DNA from: a virus
DNA: 29,231 bases
Reading direction: 5' to 3' (one strand)
IMG/VR virus record: IMGVR_UViG_3300046009_004783
Coordinates: 1 to 29,231 of that record
Every line of letters starts with the position of its first letter. Within the stretch, counting starts at the first letter, position 1. Made by a program: the position numbers and the translations under genes. Below are positions 22,680 to 29,231 of this stretch, piece after piece. The notes beneath the pieces are model-generated. The model did not search any database, was not told the DNA's origin, and worked only from the letters and a program-made list of their open reading frames with translations.

Positions 22680-23017
22680 GCAGCATATGGGATGATCCCG
22701 CAGTGAAACCGTCAAGCGATTTCGTGAAATTTGAAACTGTAGGAGACTCAGTTTCAGGCACGGTACTGGATGTATCCATTCACACATTCGAGGATGGAAA
22801 GCGTGCAGCCAAACTGATCATCAGAACAGCAGAAGGTGATCGCACCCTCACCGCAGGACAAATGCAACTCGGCGCCAAACTCGCCGAAGCACGACCAAAC
22901 GTCGGCGACAAACTCACCATCAATTTCGTTGGTGTAGAAAAGCGCACAGGCGGCAAAACACTCAAGCAGTTCACAGTGGCAGTAGTGCGCGGAACGGGCG
23001 ACGACGACCTCATCTGA
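22676..23017 (+). CDS. OB-type ssDNA-binding-like protein
   Basis: A 113-residue protein coupled to the RecB-like gene by ATGA. Its pattern (KFETVGDSVSGTVLDVSIHT, KLIIRTAEGDRTLTAG, KLTINFVGVEKRTGGKTL, acidic end GDDDLI) suits an OB-fold. Small proteins of this kind follow RecB-like nucleases in many actinophages and are thought to act as ssDNA-binding or recombination partners. The acidic C-terminus is in keeping with SSB-like proteins. Confidence 0.68.
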   Translation: MSSIWDDPAVKPSSDFVKFETVGDSVSGTVLDVSIHTFEDGKRAAKLIIRTAEGDRTLTAGQMQLGAKLAEARPNVGDKLTINFVGVEKRTGGKTLKQFTVAVVRGTGDDDLI

Positions 23018-23033
23018 GATCGTCAAACCTGGC

Positions 23034-23108
23034 GGCCACATCAACTGGTTGAGATATGAGAACCCACCCCTGTTCACATGTTCGGCGGTTCGACACCGCC
23101 TGTGGCCA
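23034..23108 (+). ncRNA. tRNA-like cloverleaf RNA with non-canonical central arm
   Basis: A 75-base structure: a 7-bp acceptor stem (GGCCACA 23034-23040 with TGTGGCC 23101-23107) and unpaired A at 23108; a 4-bp D-like arm (TCAA 23041-23044 with TTGA 23049-23052) with a CTGG loop; a central arm of 5 bp (ATATG 23054-23058 with CATGT 23077-23081), an A-A mismatch, then GAAC/GTTC (23060-23063/23072-23075) closing loop CCACCCCT; and a perfect T-arm (GGCGG/CCGCC) with TTCGACA loop. The acceptor and T-arm are tRNA-grade, but the central arm is too long and its loop lacks T33 and a readable anticodon. CCA is not encoded. It ends two bases before the next gene. Confidence 0.6.
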
Positions 23109-23110
23109 CT

Positions 23111-23269
23111 ATGAAAAAATCAGACATCCAATCGTTGCGGGATGTGTTGCGACATGTTGCAACATCACGACAAGACATTCAAAATGAAGTGCTACGCCTT
23201 GACGACATGTTGAGGCGGTTACTGAACCCAAAAATCAAGGAGGAAAAAAATGACCAACAACAACCATGA
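23111..23269 (+). CDS. Small charged coiled-coil protein
   Basis: A 52-residue protein from ATG 23111, two bases after the tRNA-like RNA. An in-frame ATG at 23078 lies inside that RNA and is not preferred. The sequence (SLRDVLRHVATSRQDIQNEV, LRLDDMLRRLLNPKIKEEK) is a highly charged helix and probably oligomerises. No clear ribosome site is visible, so translation may depend on the RNA structure upstream. The gene overlaps the next by 20 bases. Confidence 0.55.
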   Translation: MKKSDIQSLRDVLRHVATSRQDIQNEVLRLDDMLRRLLNPKIKEEKNDQQQP

Positions 23270-23522
23270 AGCGCAGTACTACCAGGCGGTCGTCACCGAT
23301 CTGACCGTGGCAAACGAACGCCTCAGCGAACAAAACCAGTCAAATTCGTTGGCGTTAGAACGCCTACGAACCGAATGTCAAGAACTGCGCACCATCATCT
23401 CAGTCGCCAGCCTGTACCTGGCAGCCGTTGAAGGTCGTGGGATGCTAGACGAAAATGATCTACTGCTTGACCTCACGAAGCGCCTGAACGCCTACCTAGA
23501 AACAAAAAAGGTGAACAAATGA
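23250..23522 (+). CDS. Coiled-coil protein, unknown function
   Basis: A 90-residue protein with a strong ribosome site (AAGGAGG at 23237-23243). Residues 10-55 have heptad-like spacing (ANERLSEQNQSNSLALERL, RTECQELRTIISV), and the C-terminus is helical. It is probably a dimer. Not recognised. The stop overlaps the next gene by ATGA. Confidence 0.65.
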   Translation: MTNNNHEAQYYQAVVTDLTVANERLSEQNQSNSLALERLRTECQELRTIISVASLYLAAVEGRGMLDENDLLLDLTKRLNAYLETKKVNK

Positions 23523-23698
23523 CCACCACCGTTCTCCTCATCTCAGCGATCACCAATGTGGCCGTCACCGTGCACCTTTTACAGACACGCCGACGATTGA
23601 ACAAAGTGCAGCGCATGTTCAAAATGTATGTGCGCACCCACCAATCACCCCGCCGCACCGTCATTGCTCGACACTCGGCACCGTGGGAGATTCGCTGA
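23519..23698 (+). CDS. Small membrane-anchored basic protein
   Basis: A 59-residue protein with an N-terminal hydrophobic segment (TVLLISAITNVAVTVHLL, residues 4-21) and a strongly basic remainder (QTRRRLNKVQRMFKMYVRTH). The pattern is of a single-pass protein with the basic part in the cytoplasm. It begins with ATGA and ends by overlapping another small gene. Confidence 0.55.
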   Translation: MTTTVLLISAITNVAVTVHLLQTRRRLNKVQRMFKMYVRTHQSPRRTVIARHSAPWEIR

Positions 23699-23793
23699 TG
23701 CTCACATTCATCATGTTCTGGTGCGGGATGTCCTCAGGGTTTTTCATCGGATGCCTCGCCATGACAATCTCACAAAACAAACACAAACAATGA
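23698..23793 (+). CDS. 31-residue membrane peptide
   Basis: A short peptide with one hydrophobic helix (FIMFWCGMSSGFFIGCLAM) and a polar end (SQNKHKQ). Its ATG shares a base with the previous stop, and its stop overlaps the WhiB start (ATGA at 23790-23793). It is supported only by tight coupling on both sides and by its plausible membrane character. Confidence 0.45.
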   Translation: MLTFIMFWCGMSSGFFIGCLAMTISQNKHKQ

Positions 23794-24257
23794 CCGTGAC
23801 AACCACGAAAGGTTGGGCAGAACACGCCTCCTGCCGTGGACTCGACGCCGAAATCTTTATGGCAACCCGTGGCGACCTACTCAAAATTCGTGAAGCCAAA
23901 AAAATATGCGAACAATGCCCTGTGATGATGCAGTGCCGTGAATACTCACTACACCTGGCACAGAACTATGACACGTACGGTGTATTCGGCGGCTGGTCAC
24001 GAAACGAACGAATCAACCATCTGCGCATGATCGGTTTGCATGTCCGACGATGGGGTGGCACCGAACCATCAACAAACATCGGCAGCGGGAACCGTGGTGG
24101 CGCTCACGGCACAGCGACAGCAGTGCGACGCCACCGCAGCCTCGACGAAACATTGTGTGATGAATGTGAAGCAGGCGACCAGCGCAGGAAAATGAAAGTG
24201 GCACTAGCACGCCGACGACAAGCAGTCAAAAAACGAATGGAGGAAAATTATGAATAA
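23790..24257 (+). CDS. WhiB-like regulator with C-terminal Cys/Arg module
   Basis: A 155-residue protein with the WhiB signature: Cys15, Cys40, Cys43 and Cys49 (CEQCPVMMQC) to hold a [4Fe-4S] cluster and the GVFGGWS turn (64-70) followed by basic residues. WhiB proteins bind the principal sigma factor and redirect transcription; phage copies can block host WhiB function or superinfection. Residues about 105-140 add an HGTATAVRRHRSLDETLCDE module with a further CxxC that resembles the small protein encoded at 20012. The start is set by an ATGA overlap. WhiB genes are largely confined to Actinobacteria and their phages. Confidence 0.86.
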   Translation: MTVTTTKGWAEHASCRGLDAEIFMATRGDLLKIREAKKICEQCPVMMQCREYSLHLAQNYDTYGVFGGWSRNERINHLRMIGLHVRRWGGTEPSTNIGSGNRGGAHGTATAVRRHRSLDETLCDECEAGDQRRKMKVALARRRQAVKKRMEENYE

Positions 24258-25137
24258 GGCGACAATTTTAGTGGGTGATGTTCGATCTCGTCTTGCCGAT
24301 ATTGCTGACGGATCCGTGCAATGTTGCGTCACCTCACCGCCGTATTGGGGATTACGGGACTACGGCAACAATGATCAGATCGGTTTAGAGCAAACATTCG
24401 AGCATTATGTTTCGCAGATGGTCATGGTGTTTCGTGAAGTTTGGCGTGTGATGCGTGACGATGGGACACTCTGGCTCAACCTCGGCGACACTTCTCTGCC
24501 AGGTAAACAAATGGCAGGTATACCGTGGCGTGTGGCATTTGCTCTACAGGCAGACGGCTGGATATTGCGACAGGATATTATCTGGTCTAAACCTAACCCG
24601 ATGCCCGAATCAGTCAAAGACAGATGCACAAAATCACACGAGTATCTGTTCCTGCTTACAAAATCCAATCGCTACTACTTCGACGACCTAGCAATAGCAG
24701 AACCAGCAACAACAAAACCAGGTGCAACATGGTCACAACGCAAAGCCGCAGGCGCAACAGCGGGCAACGTCATCGTCGGTCATAAGACACGCAACGGTAC
24801 ACAACGAGTAGTGCACGGCAAAGGCGTCACAAGCAACCTGACAAGACAAGACGGTCTGAGAAACAAACGCAGCGTGTGGACAATCAACACCAAACCATTT
24901 CGAGGTGCACATTTTGCCGTGATGCCTGAGGCACTCGTTGAGCCTTGCATACTCGCAGGTAGCAGAAAAGACGATCTCATACTTGACCCGTTTACAGGAT
25001 CAGGTACCGTCGGAGTTGTCGCATTACGTCACGGCAGAAACTTCATAGGAACAGAACTCAACCCTGACTACGCAGAAATAGCACATCAAAGGATTTCTCA
25101 CGATCAGCCGATGTTCAACGAGATCACTGTCAAATGA
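24250..25137 (+). CDS. Site-specific DNA methyltransferase (N4-C or N6-A type)
   Basis: A 295-residue amino-methyltransferase. The catalytic motif TSPPYWGLRDYG comes first (28-39) and the cofactor motif DPFTGSGT last (246-253), the order of beta-class enzymes; SPPY is most often found in cytosine-N4 enzymes, but some adenine enzymes share it. GGAGG at 24239-24243 is the ribosome site. No restriction endonuclease gene is adjacent, so it likely protects phage DNA from host restriction or marks DNA for packaging or regulation. The recognition site cannot be read from the sequence. Confidence 0.88.
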   Translation: MNKATILVGDVRSRLADIADGSVQCCVTSPPYWGLRDYGNNDQIGLEQTFEHYVSQMVMVFREVWRVMRDDGTLWLNLGDTSLPGKQMAGIPWRVAFALQADGWILRQDIIWSKPNPMPESVKDRCTKSHEYLFLLTKSNRYYFDDLAIAEPATTKPGATWSQRKAAGATAGNVIVGHKTRNGTQRVVHGKGVTSNLTRQDGLRNKRSVWTINTKPFRGAHFAVMPEALVEPCILAGSRKDDLILDPFTGSGTVGVVALRHGRNFIGTELNPDYAEIAHQRISHDQPMFNEITVK

Positions 25138-25442
25138 CAAACTCACAAGAAAACGAATGGAGGCAAACAATGAATGATCATGTGGCATATCCGAAAACTT
25201 TGCTGGTGATGCTTGAACAAGCACAGGTCGAAAACGCCAGGCTCACCGCAGAACTAGAAACCATGACAGCGGACCGTGAGAAGTGGCGCAGGGCCGCTGA
25301 GGGCTGGTTTGCAAATAGCAAACAATGGCTCGACCGTTGGCGACATGAACGAGAAAAAAATGCGTGGCAACAGCAAAAGATTGACAAGATTATGGGCTGG
25401 AATCTGACAGGCGACGAGACAGACGAAAACGACGACGAATGA
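25134..25442 (+). CDS. Coiled-coil protein, unknown function
   Basis: A 102-residue protein starting with an ATGA overlap. Residues 22-85 are strongly helical and charged (LLVMLEQAQVENARLTAEL, ADREKWRRAAEGWFANSKQW, RWRHEREKNAWQQQKIDKI), and the C-terminus is very acidic (DETDENDDE). An in-frame ATG at 25170 with GGAGG upstream could be the true start. Function unknown. Confidence 0.62.
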   Translation: MTNSQENEWRQTMNDHVAYPKTLLVMLEQAQVENARLTAELETMTADREKWRRAAEGWFANSKQWLDRWRHEREKNAWQQQKIDKIMGWNLTGDETDENDDE

Positions 25443-25771
25443 CGAACCCGCAGAAACGCAAAGGCGACGCCGCCGAACGAGAACTCGCCAAACAACTCGA
25501 AGCACTACTCGGTTTCAAAGTACGACGCAAACTCGGCGCAGGTCGTCAAGACGACACAGGCGACATCGACGGACTGCCCGACTGCACCGCACAAGCAAAA
25601 AACTATGCAGACATCCTCAGAGCAATCAACCAGGGACTCAAAGACACCGCCACCCAACAACAAAACGCAGACACCACCCACGCAGTACTGTTCGTGCGAC
25701 GACGAGGCGGCCAATGGATCGCCATACAAACACTGGAACAGTGGACAACCACCTACCGTGAAACCCTGTAG
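25439..25771 (+). CDS. Holliday-junction-resolvase-like nuclease
   Basis: A 110-residue basic protein with a PD-(D/E)XK layout: KRKGDAAERELAKQL at the front (Glu in the helix), GDIDGLPD with the metal-binding Asp, then TAQAKNY (QxK) and a helical end. It matches small archaeal-Hjc-like or phage resolvases that trim branched DNA before packaging. Length fits the group. It starts with an ATGA overlap. Confidence 0.72.
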   Translation: MTNPQKRKGDAAERELAKQLEALLGFKVRRKLGAGRQDDTGDIDGLPDCTAQAKNYADILRAINQGLKDTATQQQNADTTHAVLFVRRRGGQWIAIQTLEQWTTTYRETL

Positions 25772-25793
25772 GGTAATTTCAAATGAGGGAAAT

Positions 25794-26570
25794 ATGGACA
25801 CACAAAAAAATGACACACGCCGCACAGTCGTCTGGTTCTCTGCTGGTGCCGCATCAGCCATTGCCGCAAAACTGACAATCGCACAAAACCCGCCAAACCT
25901 AGTGATCGCATACACCGATCCAGGATCAGAACACCCCGACAACGAACGGTTTCTGAACGAATGCGAGAACTGGTTCGGTCACACAATCATTCGCCTCAAA
26001 TCAACAAAATATGCGGATACGTGGGATGTATTCGAACGAGGCCGATACCTGGTCTCTCCATACGGCGCAATGTGCACCGTAGAACTCAAAAAGAAAGTGC
26101 GCAGAAACTTTCAACTACCCGACGACATACAGGTTTTTGGATACACCAGCGAGGAACAACACCGTGCAGACAGATTTCGTGAACAAAACATCGAAGTCGA
26201 TCTACGCACACCACTGATCGACTACAACCTCACCAAAGATGACTGCATCGCCATGTTGCAGAGATCAGGTATAGAACTTCCCGCAATGTACAAACTCGGC
26301 TACCGCAACAACAACTGCATCGGATGCGTCAAAGGCGGCATGGGATACTGGAACAAAATACGACGAGATTTTCCTGAGACCTTTGATCGTATGGCCAAAG
26401 TAGAACGCAGCCTCAACGTTTCAATCATCCGATCAGCGAACCAGCCTGTGTTCCTTGACGAACTTGATCCAACGAGAGGCAACCACGCCGACGAGCCGTC
26501 GTTTGAATGTTCCCTACTTTGCACAATCGCAGAACAAGACATCGAACTATCACAAAACGAAAACACCTGA
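25794..26570 (+). CDS. PP-loop enzyme, PAPS-reductase-like (second of two)
   Basis: A 258-residue PP-loop protein. The nucleotide loop is FSAGAASA (15-22), followed by AYTDPGSEHPDN. AMCTVELKKKVRR (92-104) corresponds to RACTADFKVR of the enzyme at 19147; CIGC (175-178) and a C-terminal pair, Cys239 and Cys243, match the cysteine layout of that enzyme, but overall sequence is very different. GAGGGA at 25785-25790 precedes the ATG. It may transfer sulfur or reduce an activated sulfate or nucleotide; the presence of two different enzymes in one phage suggests distinct substrates. Confidence 0.78.
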   Translation: MDTQKNDTRRTVVWFSAGAASAIAAKLTIAQNPPNLVIAYTDPGSEHPDNERFLNECENWFGHTIIRLKSTKYADTWDVFERGRYLVSPYGAMCTVELKKKVRRNFQLPDDIQVFGYTSEEQHRADRFREQNIEVDLRTPLIDYNLTKDDCIAMLQRSGIELPAMYKLGYRNNNCIGCVKGGMGYWNKIRRDFPETFDRMAKVERSLNVSIIRSANQPVFLDELDPTRGNHADEPSFECSLLCTIAEQDIELSQNENT

Positions 26571-26612
26571 CACAAACAACAAAAACCAGACAACAAAAGA
26601 AACGGCAGCACC

Positions 26613-29231
26613 GTGACCAACCAAACGACAACCCAACCAACCCCCAACACCCTCACCGCCGCCCTCAACCTCGCCCAACATGACCTCCCCGTCATACCAA
26701 TCCGACCCAAACAAAAACACCCACCAATGGCCGCCTGGCAACACGCCGCCACCACCAACCCCGAAACCATCACCAACTGGTACACAGGTCTCTACCGTGG
26801 CCACGGCATCGGTGTCGCAACAGGACACCCACACAAACAACCCGACCGCTACCTGTTCGTCATAGACATCGACGAACACAACCCCGAAACATCAGGCAGC
26901 GACACCCTCCACGAACTATGCCAAACCTACGGGCAACTCCCCACCACCGTTGAAGCACACACAGGCAGCGGCGGGCGACACCTCTACTTCACATCACCCG
27001 AACCCGTACGGAACGACGCAGGGAAAAAACTAGGTGCAGGCATCGACATCCGTGGAGAAGGTGGGCAGGTCCTCGCACCACCAACCTTGCATCCCAATGG
27101 CAACCCGTACACATGGGACACAGAAAACCACCCTGACACCACACCCATTGCCCACGCACCCGACTGGCTCATCGCCCTACTCACACCACCCGCACCTGTA
27201 TCACAACCGATCACAACGAAACACACGCCGAACATCTGGCATCAACTCGGCGACGACGGACCAGCCGCCACCTACAACGAACAAACCACCTGGCAACAAC
27301 TACTCGAAACCGACGGCTGGACCTTGCACCACACCGACACCAACGGTGAACAACACTGGACCAGGCCAGGCAAAACAGTCAGAGAAGGCACCAGCGCCAC
27401 CGTCGGATACAAAAACACTGACGCCCTCAAAGTATTCACATCAGCGATCACATGGCTACCAGAGGGCGCATACTCCCGTTTCGGGTACTACGCCTGCCGC
27501 AACCACAACGGCGACCGATCAGCAGCCGCACGTGAACTACGCCAAACCCAACAACCCGCCACCACCACCACCATCATCGGCGACACCAGCACACCCGACG
27601 AACCGTGGCCCACACCCATCCCACTCCACGACACCAACACACCACCCGAATTCCCACTGCACACACTCCCCGAATGGATACGCAACCAAATCCAACAAAC
27701 CGCCACCGACCTACAAGTAGCACCCGACCTCCCCGCCACCCTCGCACTCGGCGCCCTATCAGTCGCAGCCCTCGGCAAAACACGAGTCACCTACCCACGC
27801 CAACGCTGGACACAACCCCTCAACCTCTACACCGCCGTCGCACTACCACCATCAGCAGGCAAATCACCAGCCAAAAACGCGATGTTTGCACCCCTAGAAA
27901 CACTCGAACAACAACGACTCAAAGACGCCGCCACCACCAAAATGCGTGCAGAAACCGAACGCTCGATCTTAGAAAAAAGACGCAAACAACTTGAGGAAAA
28001 AGCAGCCAAAAACGGTGACGACGCCGCCGCCGCAATGTACGACCTGCACAACCTCAACGACCAACTCGCACAACTGCAACACCCACCCTCAGGTCGCCTC
28101 CTAGCAGACGACGCCACCACCGAAGCCCTCGGTGTCGCACTCGCCGACGCAGGCGGCCACATCGCCGTCGTCAGCGCCGAAGGCGGACTATTCGACCGCA
28201 TCGCAGGAATGTACACAGACGGACCAGCAAACCTAGACCTGTATCTAGAAGGCTGGTCGGGTGGCCGCTACGTCGTGGACAGAATCAAACGAGAACCCAT
28301 CAACATCCCCGCAGCCAATCTGGTCGTCGTCACCACCGTGCAACCCACAGTGCTTGACGCAATCGGCAACAGTAAAAACCTCACAGGCCGTGGACTCGTC
28401 GCCAGGTTCCTACTCTCACAACCCACCAACAACGTCGGCACCCGTGACCGCCTACGCCACACCACAGGCGACGAACACACCACCCGCAACTACGAACTAC
28501 ACCTCACCGAAATCGCCCAACACCTACACAACAACCCCGCCACCACCACCATCACCGACGAAACCAGCGACATGTTCGCCCAATGGGATCAACAACTAGA
28601 AAACCGTGGCGCACCAGGCGCAGACCTAGAACACCTCAACGAATGGACAGGCAAACTGCGCGCCTCAGTCATCCGCATCGCCGCCCTACTCCACCACGCC
28701 AACCACAACCACACCACCACCATAGACACAACCACAATGGCCAACGCCATCCAAATCGGCAACTACTACCTAGAACACGCCAGACACATCGCCGACCGAT
28801 GGGGAACCGACGACAGCATCAAAAACGCCCGCCGCATCCTCGAATGGTTCACCCGACTAGACGACACCACATTCACCGTCAGAGACCTCTACAGCGCCAA
28901 CAGGCGCCTGTTCCCCACCGCCGACGACACACGCCAACCCCTAGAACTCCTCCACGAACGAGGCTGGATCAGACCACTATTCGACGGGCCACTCATCATC
29001 GGGCGACGTGGGAAAGAATCACCACGGTTCGCAATCCACCCTAGTTGCGCGCCATGCGCGCCATGCGCGCACCCAAACCCACAAAACGACACCGACAACA
29101 CTCAACCAGTTGCGCGCCATGCGCGCCATGCGCGCACCCCCCCTAGGGATCAGGAGAGTGCCATGAGTAGCGTGCCTAGACAGGAGATTGAAAACCACAT
29201 ACATACATATAATTCTTTCTCTAACACCCCC
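26613..29231 (+). CDS. Prim-Pol / DUF3987 replication protein (partial, runs off window)
   Basis: An open frame of at least 873 codons with a GTG start at 26613 and no stop before the window ends. Residues 10-190 form a bifunctional primase-polymerase domain with IDIDEHN (Asp85, Asp87) and TGSGGRHLYF (118-127, His123). From about residue 345 a DUF3987-type helicase-like region follows, with Walker A-like PPSAGKSPAKN (Lys417). The C-terminus has a winged-helix-like region, then two repeat-coded linkers (CAPCAPCA and ARHARHART). It would prime and unwind phage DNA. Codons end almost always in C or A. An in-frame ATG at 29163 has GGAGAG upstream, so a second short product is possible. The ribosome site at the GTG is weak. 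Confidence 0.85.
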   Translation, partial: MTNQTTTQPTPNTLTAALNLAQHDLPVIPIRPKQKHPPMAAWQHAATTNPETITNWYTGLYRGHGIGVATGHPHKQPDRYLFVIDIDEHNPETSGSDTLHELCQTYGQLPTTVEAHTGSGGRHLYFTSPEPVRNDAGKKLGAGIDIRGEGGQVLAPPTLHPNGNPYTWDTENHPDTTPIAHAPDWLIALLTPPAPVSQPITTKHTPNIWHQLGDDGPAATYNEQTTWQQLLETDGWTLHHTDTNGEQHWTRPGKTVREGTSATVGYKNTDALKVFTSAITWLPEGAYSRFGYYACRNHNGDRSAAARELRQTQQPATTTTIIGDTSTPDEPWPTPIPLHDTNTPPEFPLHTLPEWIRNQIQQTATDLQVAPDLPATLALGALSVAALGKTRVTYPRQRWTQPLNLYTAVALPPSAGKSPAKNAMFAPLETLEQQRLKDAATTKMRAETERSILEKRRKQLEEKAAKNGDDAAAAMYDLHNLNDQLAQLQHPPSGRLLADDATTEALGVALADAGGHIAVVSAEGGLFDRIAGMYTDGPANLDLYLEGWSGGRYVVDRIKREPINIPAANLVVVTTVQPTVLDAIGNSKNLTGRGLVARFLLSQPTNNVGTRDRLRHTTGDEHTTRNYELHLTEIAQHLHNNPATTTITDETSDMFAQWDQQLENRGAPGADLEHLNEWTGKLRASVIRIAALLHHANHNHTTTIDTTTMANAIQIGNYYLEHARHIADRWGTDDSIKNARRILEWFTRLDDTTFTVRDLYSANRRLFPTADDTRQPLELLHERGWIRPLFDGPLIIGRRGKESPRFAIHPSCAPCAPCAHPNPQNDTDNTQPVARHARHARTPPRDQESAMSSVPRQEIENHIHTYNSFSNTP
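29043..29074 (+). repeat. 32-bp direct repeat, copy A
   Basis: It begins AGTTGCGCGCCATGCGCGCC and recurs exactly at 29108-29139. Each copy contains GCGCGCCAT twice in tandem. Here it is translated as a CAPCAPCAH-type linker in the replication protein. Confidence 0.9.
29108..29139 (+). repeat. 32-bp direct repeat, copy B
   Basis: This is an exact repeat of 29043-29074, displaced by 65 bases and therefore in another reading phase; it is translated as ARHARHART. Conservation at DNA level despite different protein readings suggests a DNA function such as an origin iteron or recombination site, or a recent duplication. Confidence 0.9.

Noticed and set aside
23034-23108. Calling this an ordinary tRNA gene
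   Set aside because: The acceptor and T-arm fit, but I could not place a 5-bp anticodon stem with a 7-base loop, T33 and anticodon. It is listed as tRNA-like RNA instead.
24250-25771. Restriction-modification system (methyltransferase plus nuclease at 25439)
   Set aside because: The nuclease looks like a small junction resolvase (GDIDG, QxK) common in phages and is separated by a coiled-coil gene; nothing indicates a matched restriction enzyme.
28583-29044. Arg/Pro/His-rich plus-strand ORF in another frame
   Set aside because: It is a shadow of the C-rich replication gene, with very low complexity and no domain.
1-29231. Evidence of lysogeny (integrase, attP, repressor)
   Set aside because: No integrase, excisionase or repressor-like gene was seen. 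The tRNA-like structure alone is not enough to call an attachment site, and the rest of the genome is not visible.

Overview
The window looks like part of a tailed-phage (siphovirus) genome from an actinobacterial host. The virion genes are an HK97-type set in the usual order. The host guess rests on four things: a WhiB-like regulator, a DUF2746-like lysis-region protein, a VanY-type endolysin, and Thr-rich secreted proteins of the kind frequent in Acidimicrobiia. GTG starts and ATGA stop/start overlaps are common. All convincing genes are on the + strand, and the minus-strand open frames read as shadows. No integrase, excisionase or repressor was recognised, so lifestyle is open. The last gene runs off the right edge, so the genome continues there.

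Layout. (1) 60-6201, packaging and head: terminase small and large subunits, a 46-residue membrane peptide, portal, a 627-residue multi-module prohead protease, and major capsid. (2) 6297-13751, connector and tail: small head protein, adaptor, tail terminator, two paralogous tail-tube proteins, tail-assembly chaperone with a -1 frameshift, gp10-like protein, short tape measure, hub and a putative receptor-binding protein. (3) 13754-17913, lysis and accessory: micro-ORFs, VanY endolysin, a PA14-like secreted protein, three small membrane proteins (holin candidates), an HTH-like protein, a metallophosphoesterase and a small conserved protein. A strong terminator hairpin at 17966-18010 closes this block. 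(4) 18118-29231, early/replication: a likely leaderless promoter, small genes separated by a repeated hairpin/(CCCAA)n element, two different PP-loop (PAPS-reductase-like) enzymes, a lysozyme-like lipoprotein, a RecB-like nuclease with an OB-type partner, a tRNA-like cloverleaf, small coiled-coil and membrane proteins, WhiB, a DNA methyltransferase, a resolvase-like nuclease, and a large Prim-Pol/DUF3987 replication protein.

No stretch over about 300 bases lacks a gene. The longest gaps are 17914-18117 (terminator, palindrome, promoter), 4899-5010 (tandem repeat and C-run), 6202-6296 (hairpin) and 23018-23110 (tRNA-like RNA).

The most unusual items are the cloverleaf at 23034-23108, whose 'anticodon' arm is not that of a normal tRNA; two hairpin elements showing a compensatory base-pair change; the HiPIP-like cysteine motif and possible internal start in the prohead protease; tandem tail-tube paralogues; and a 32-bp direct repeat read in two frames in the replication gene. 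All functional calls come from reading the sequence and recalled family features; no database search was run.
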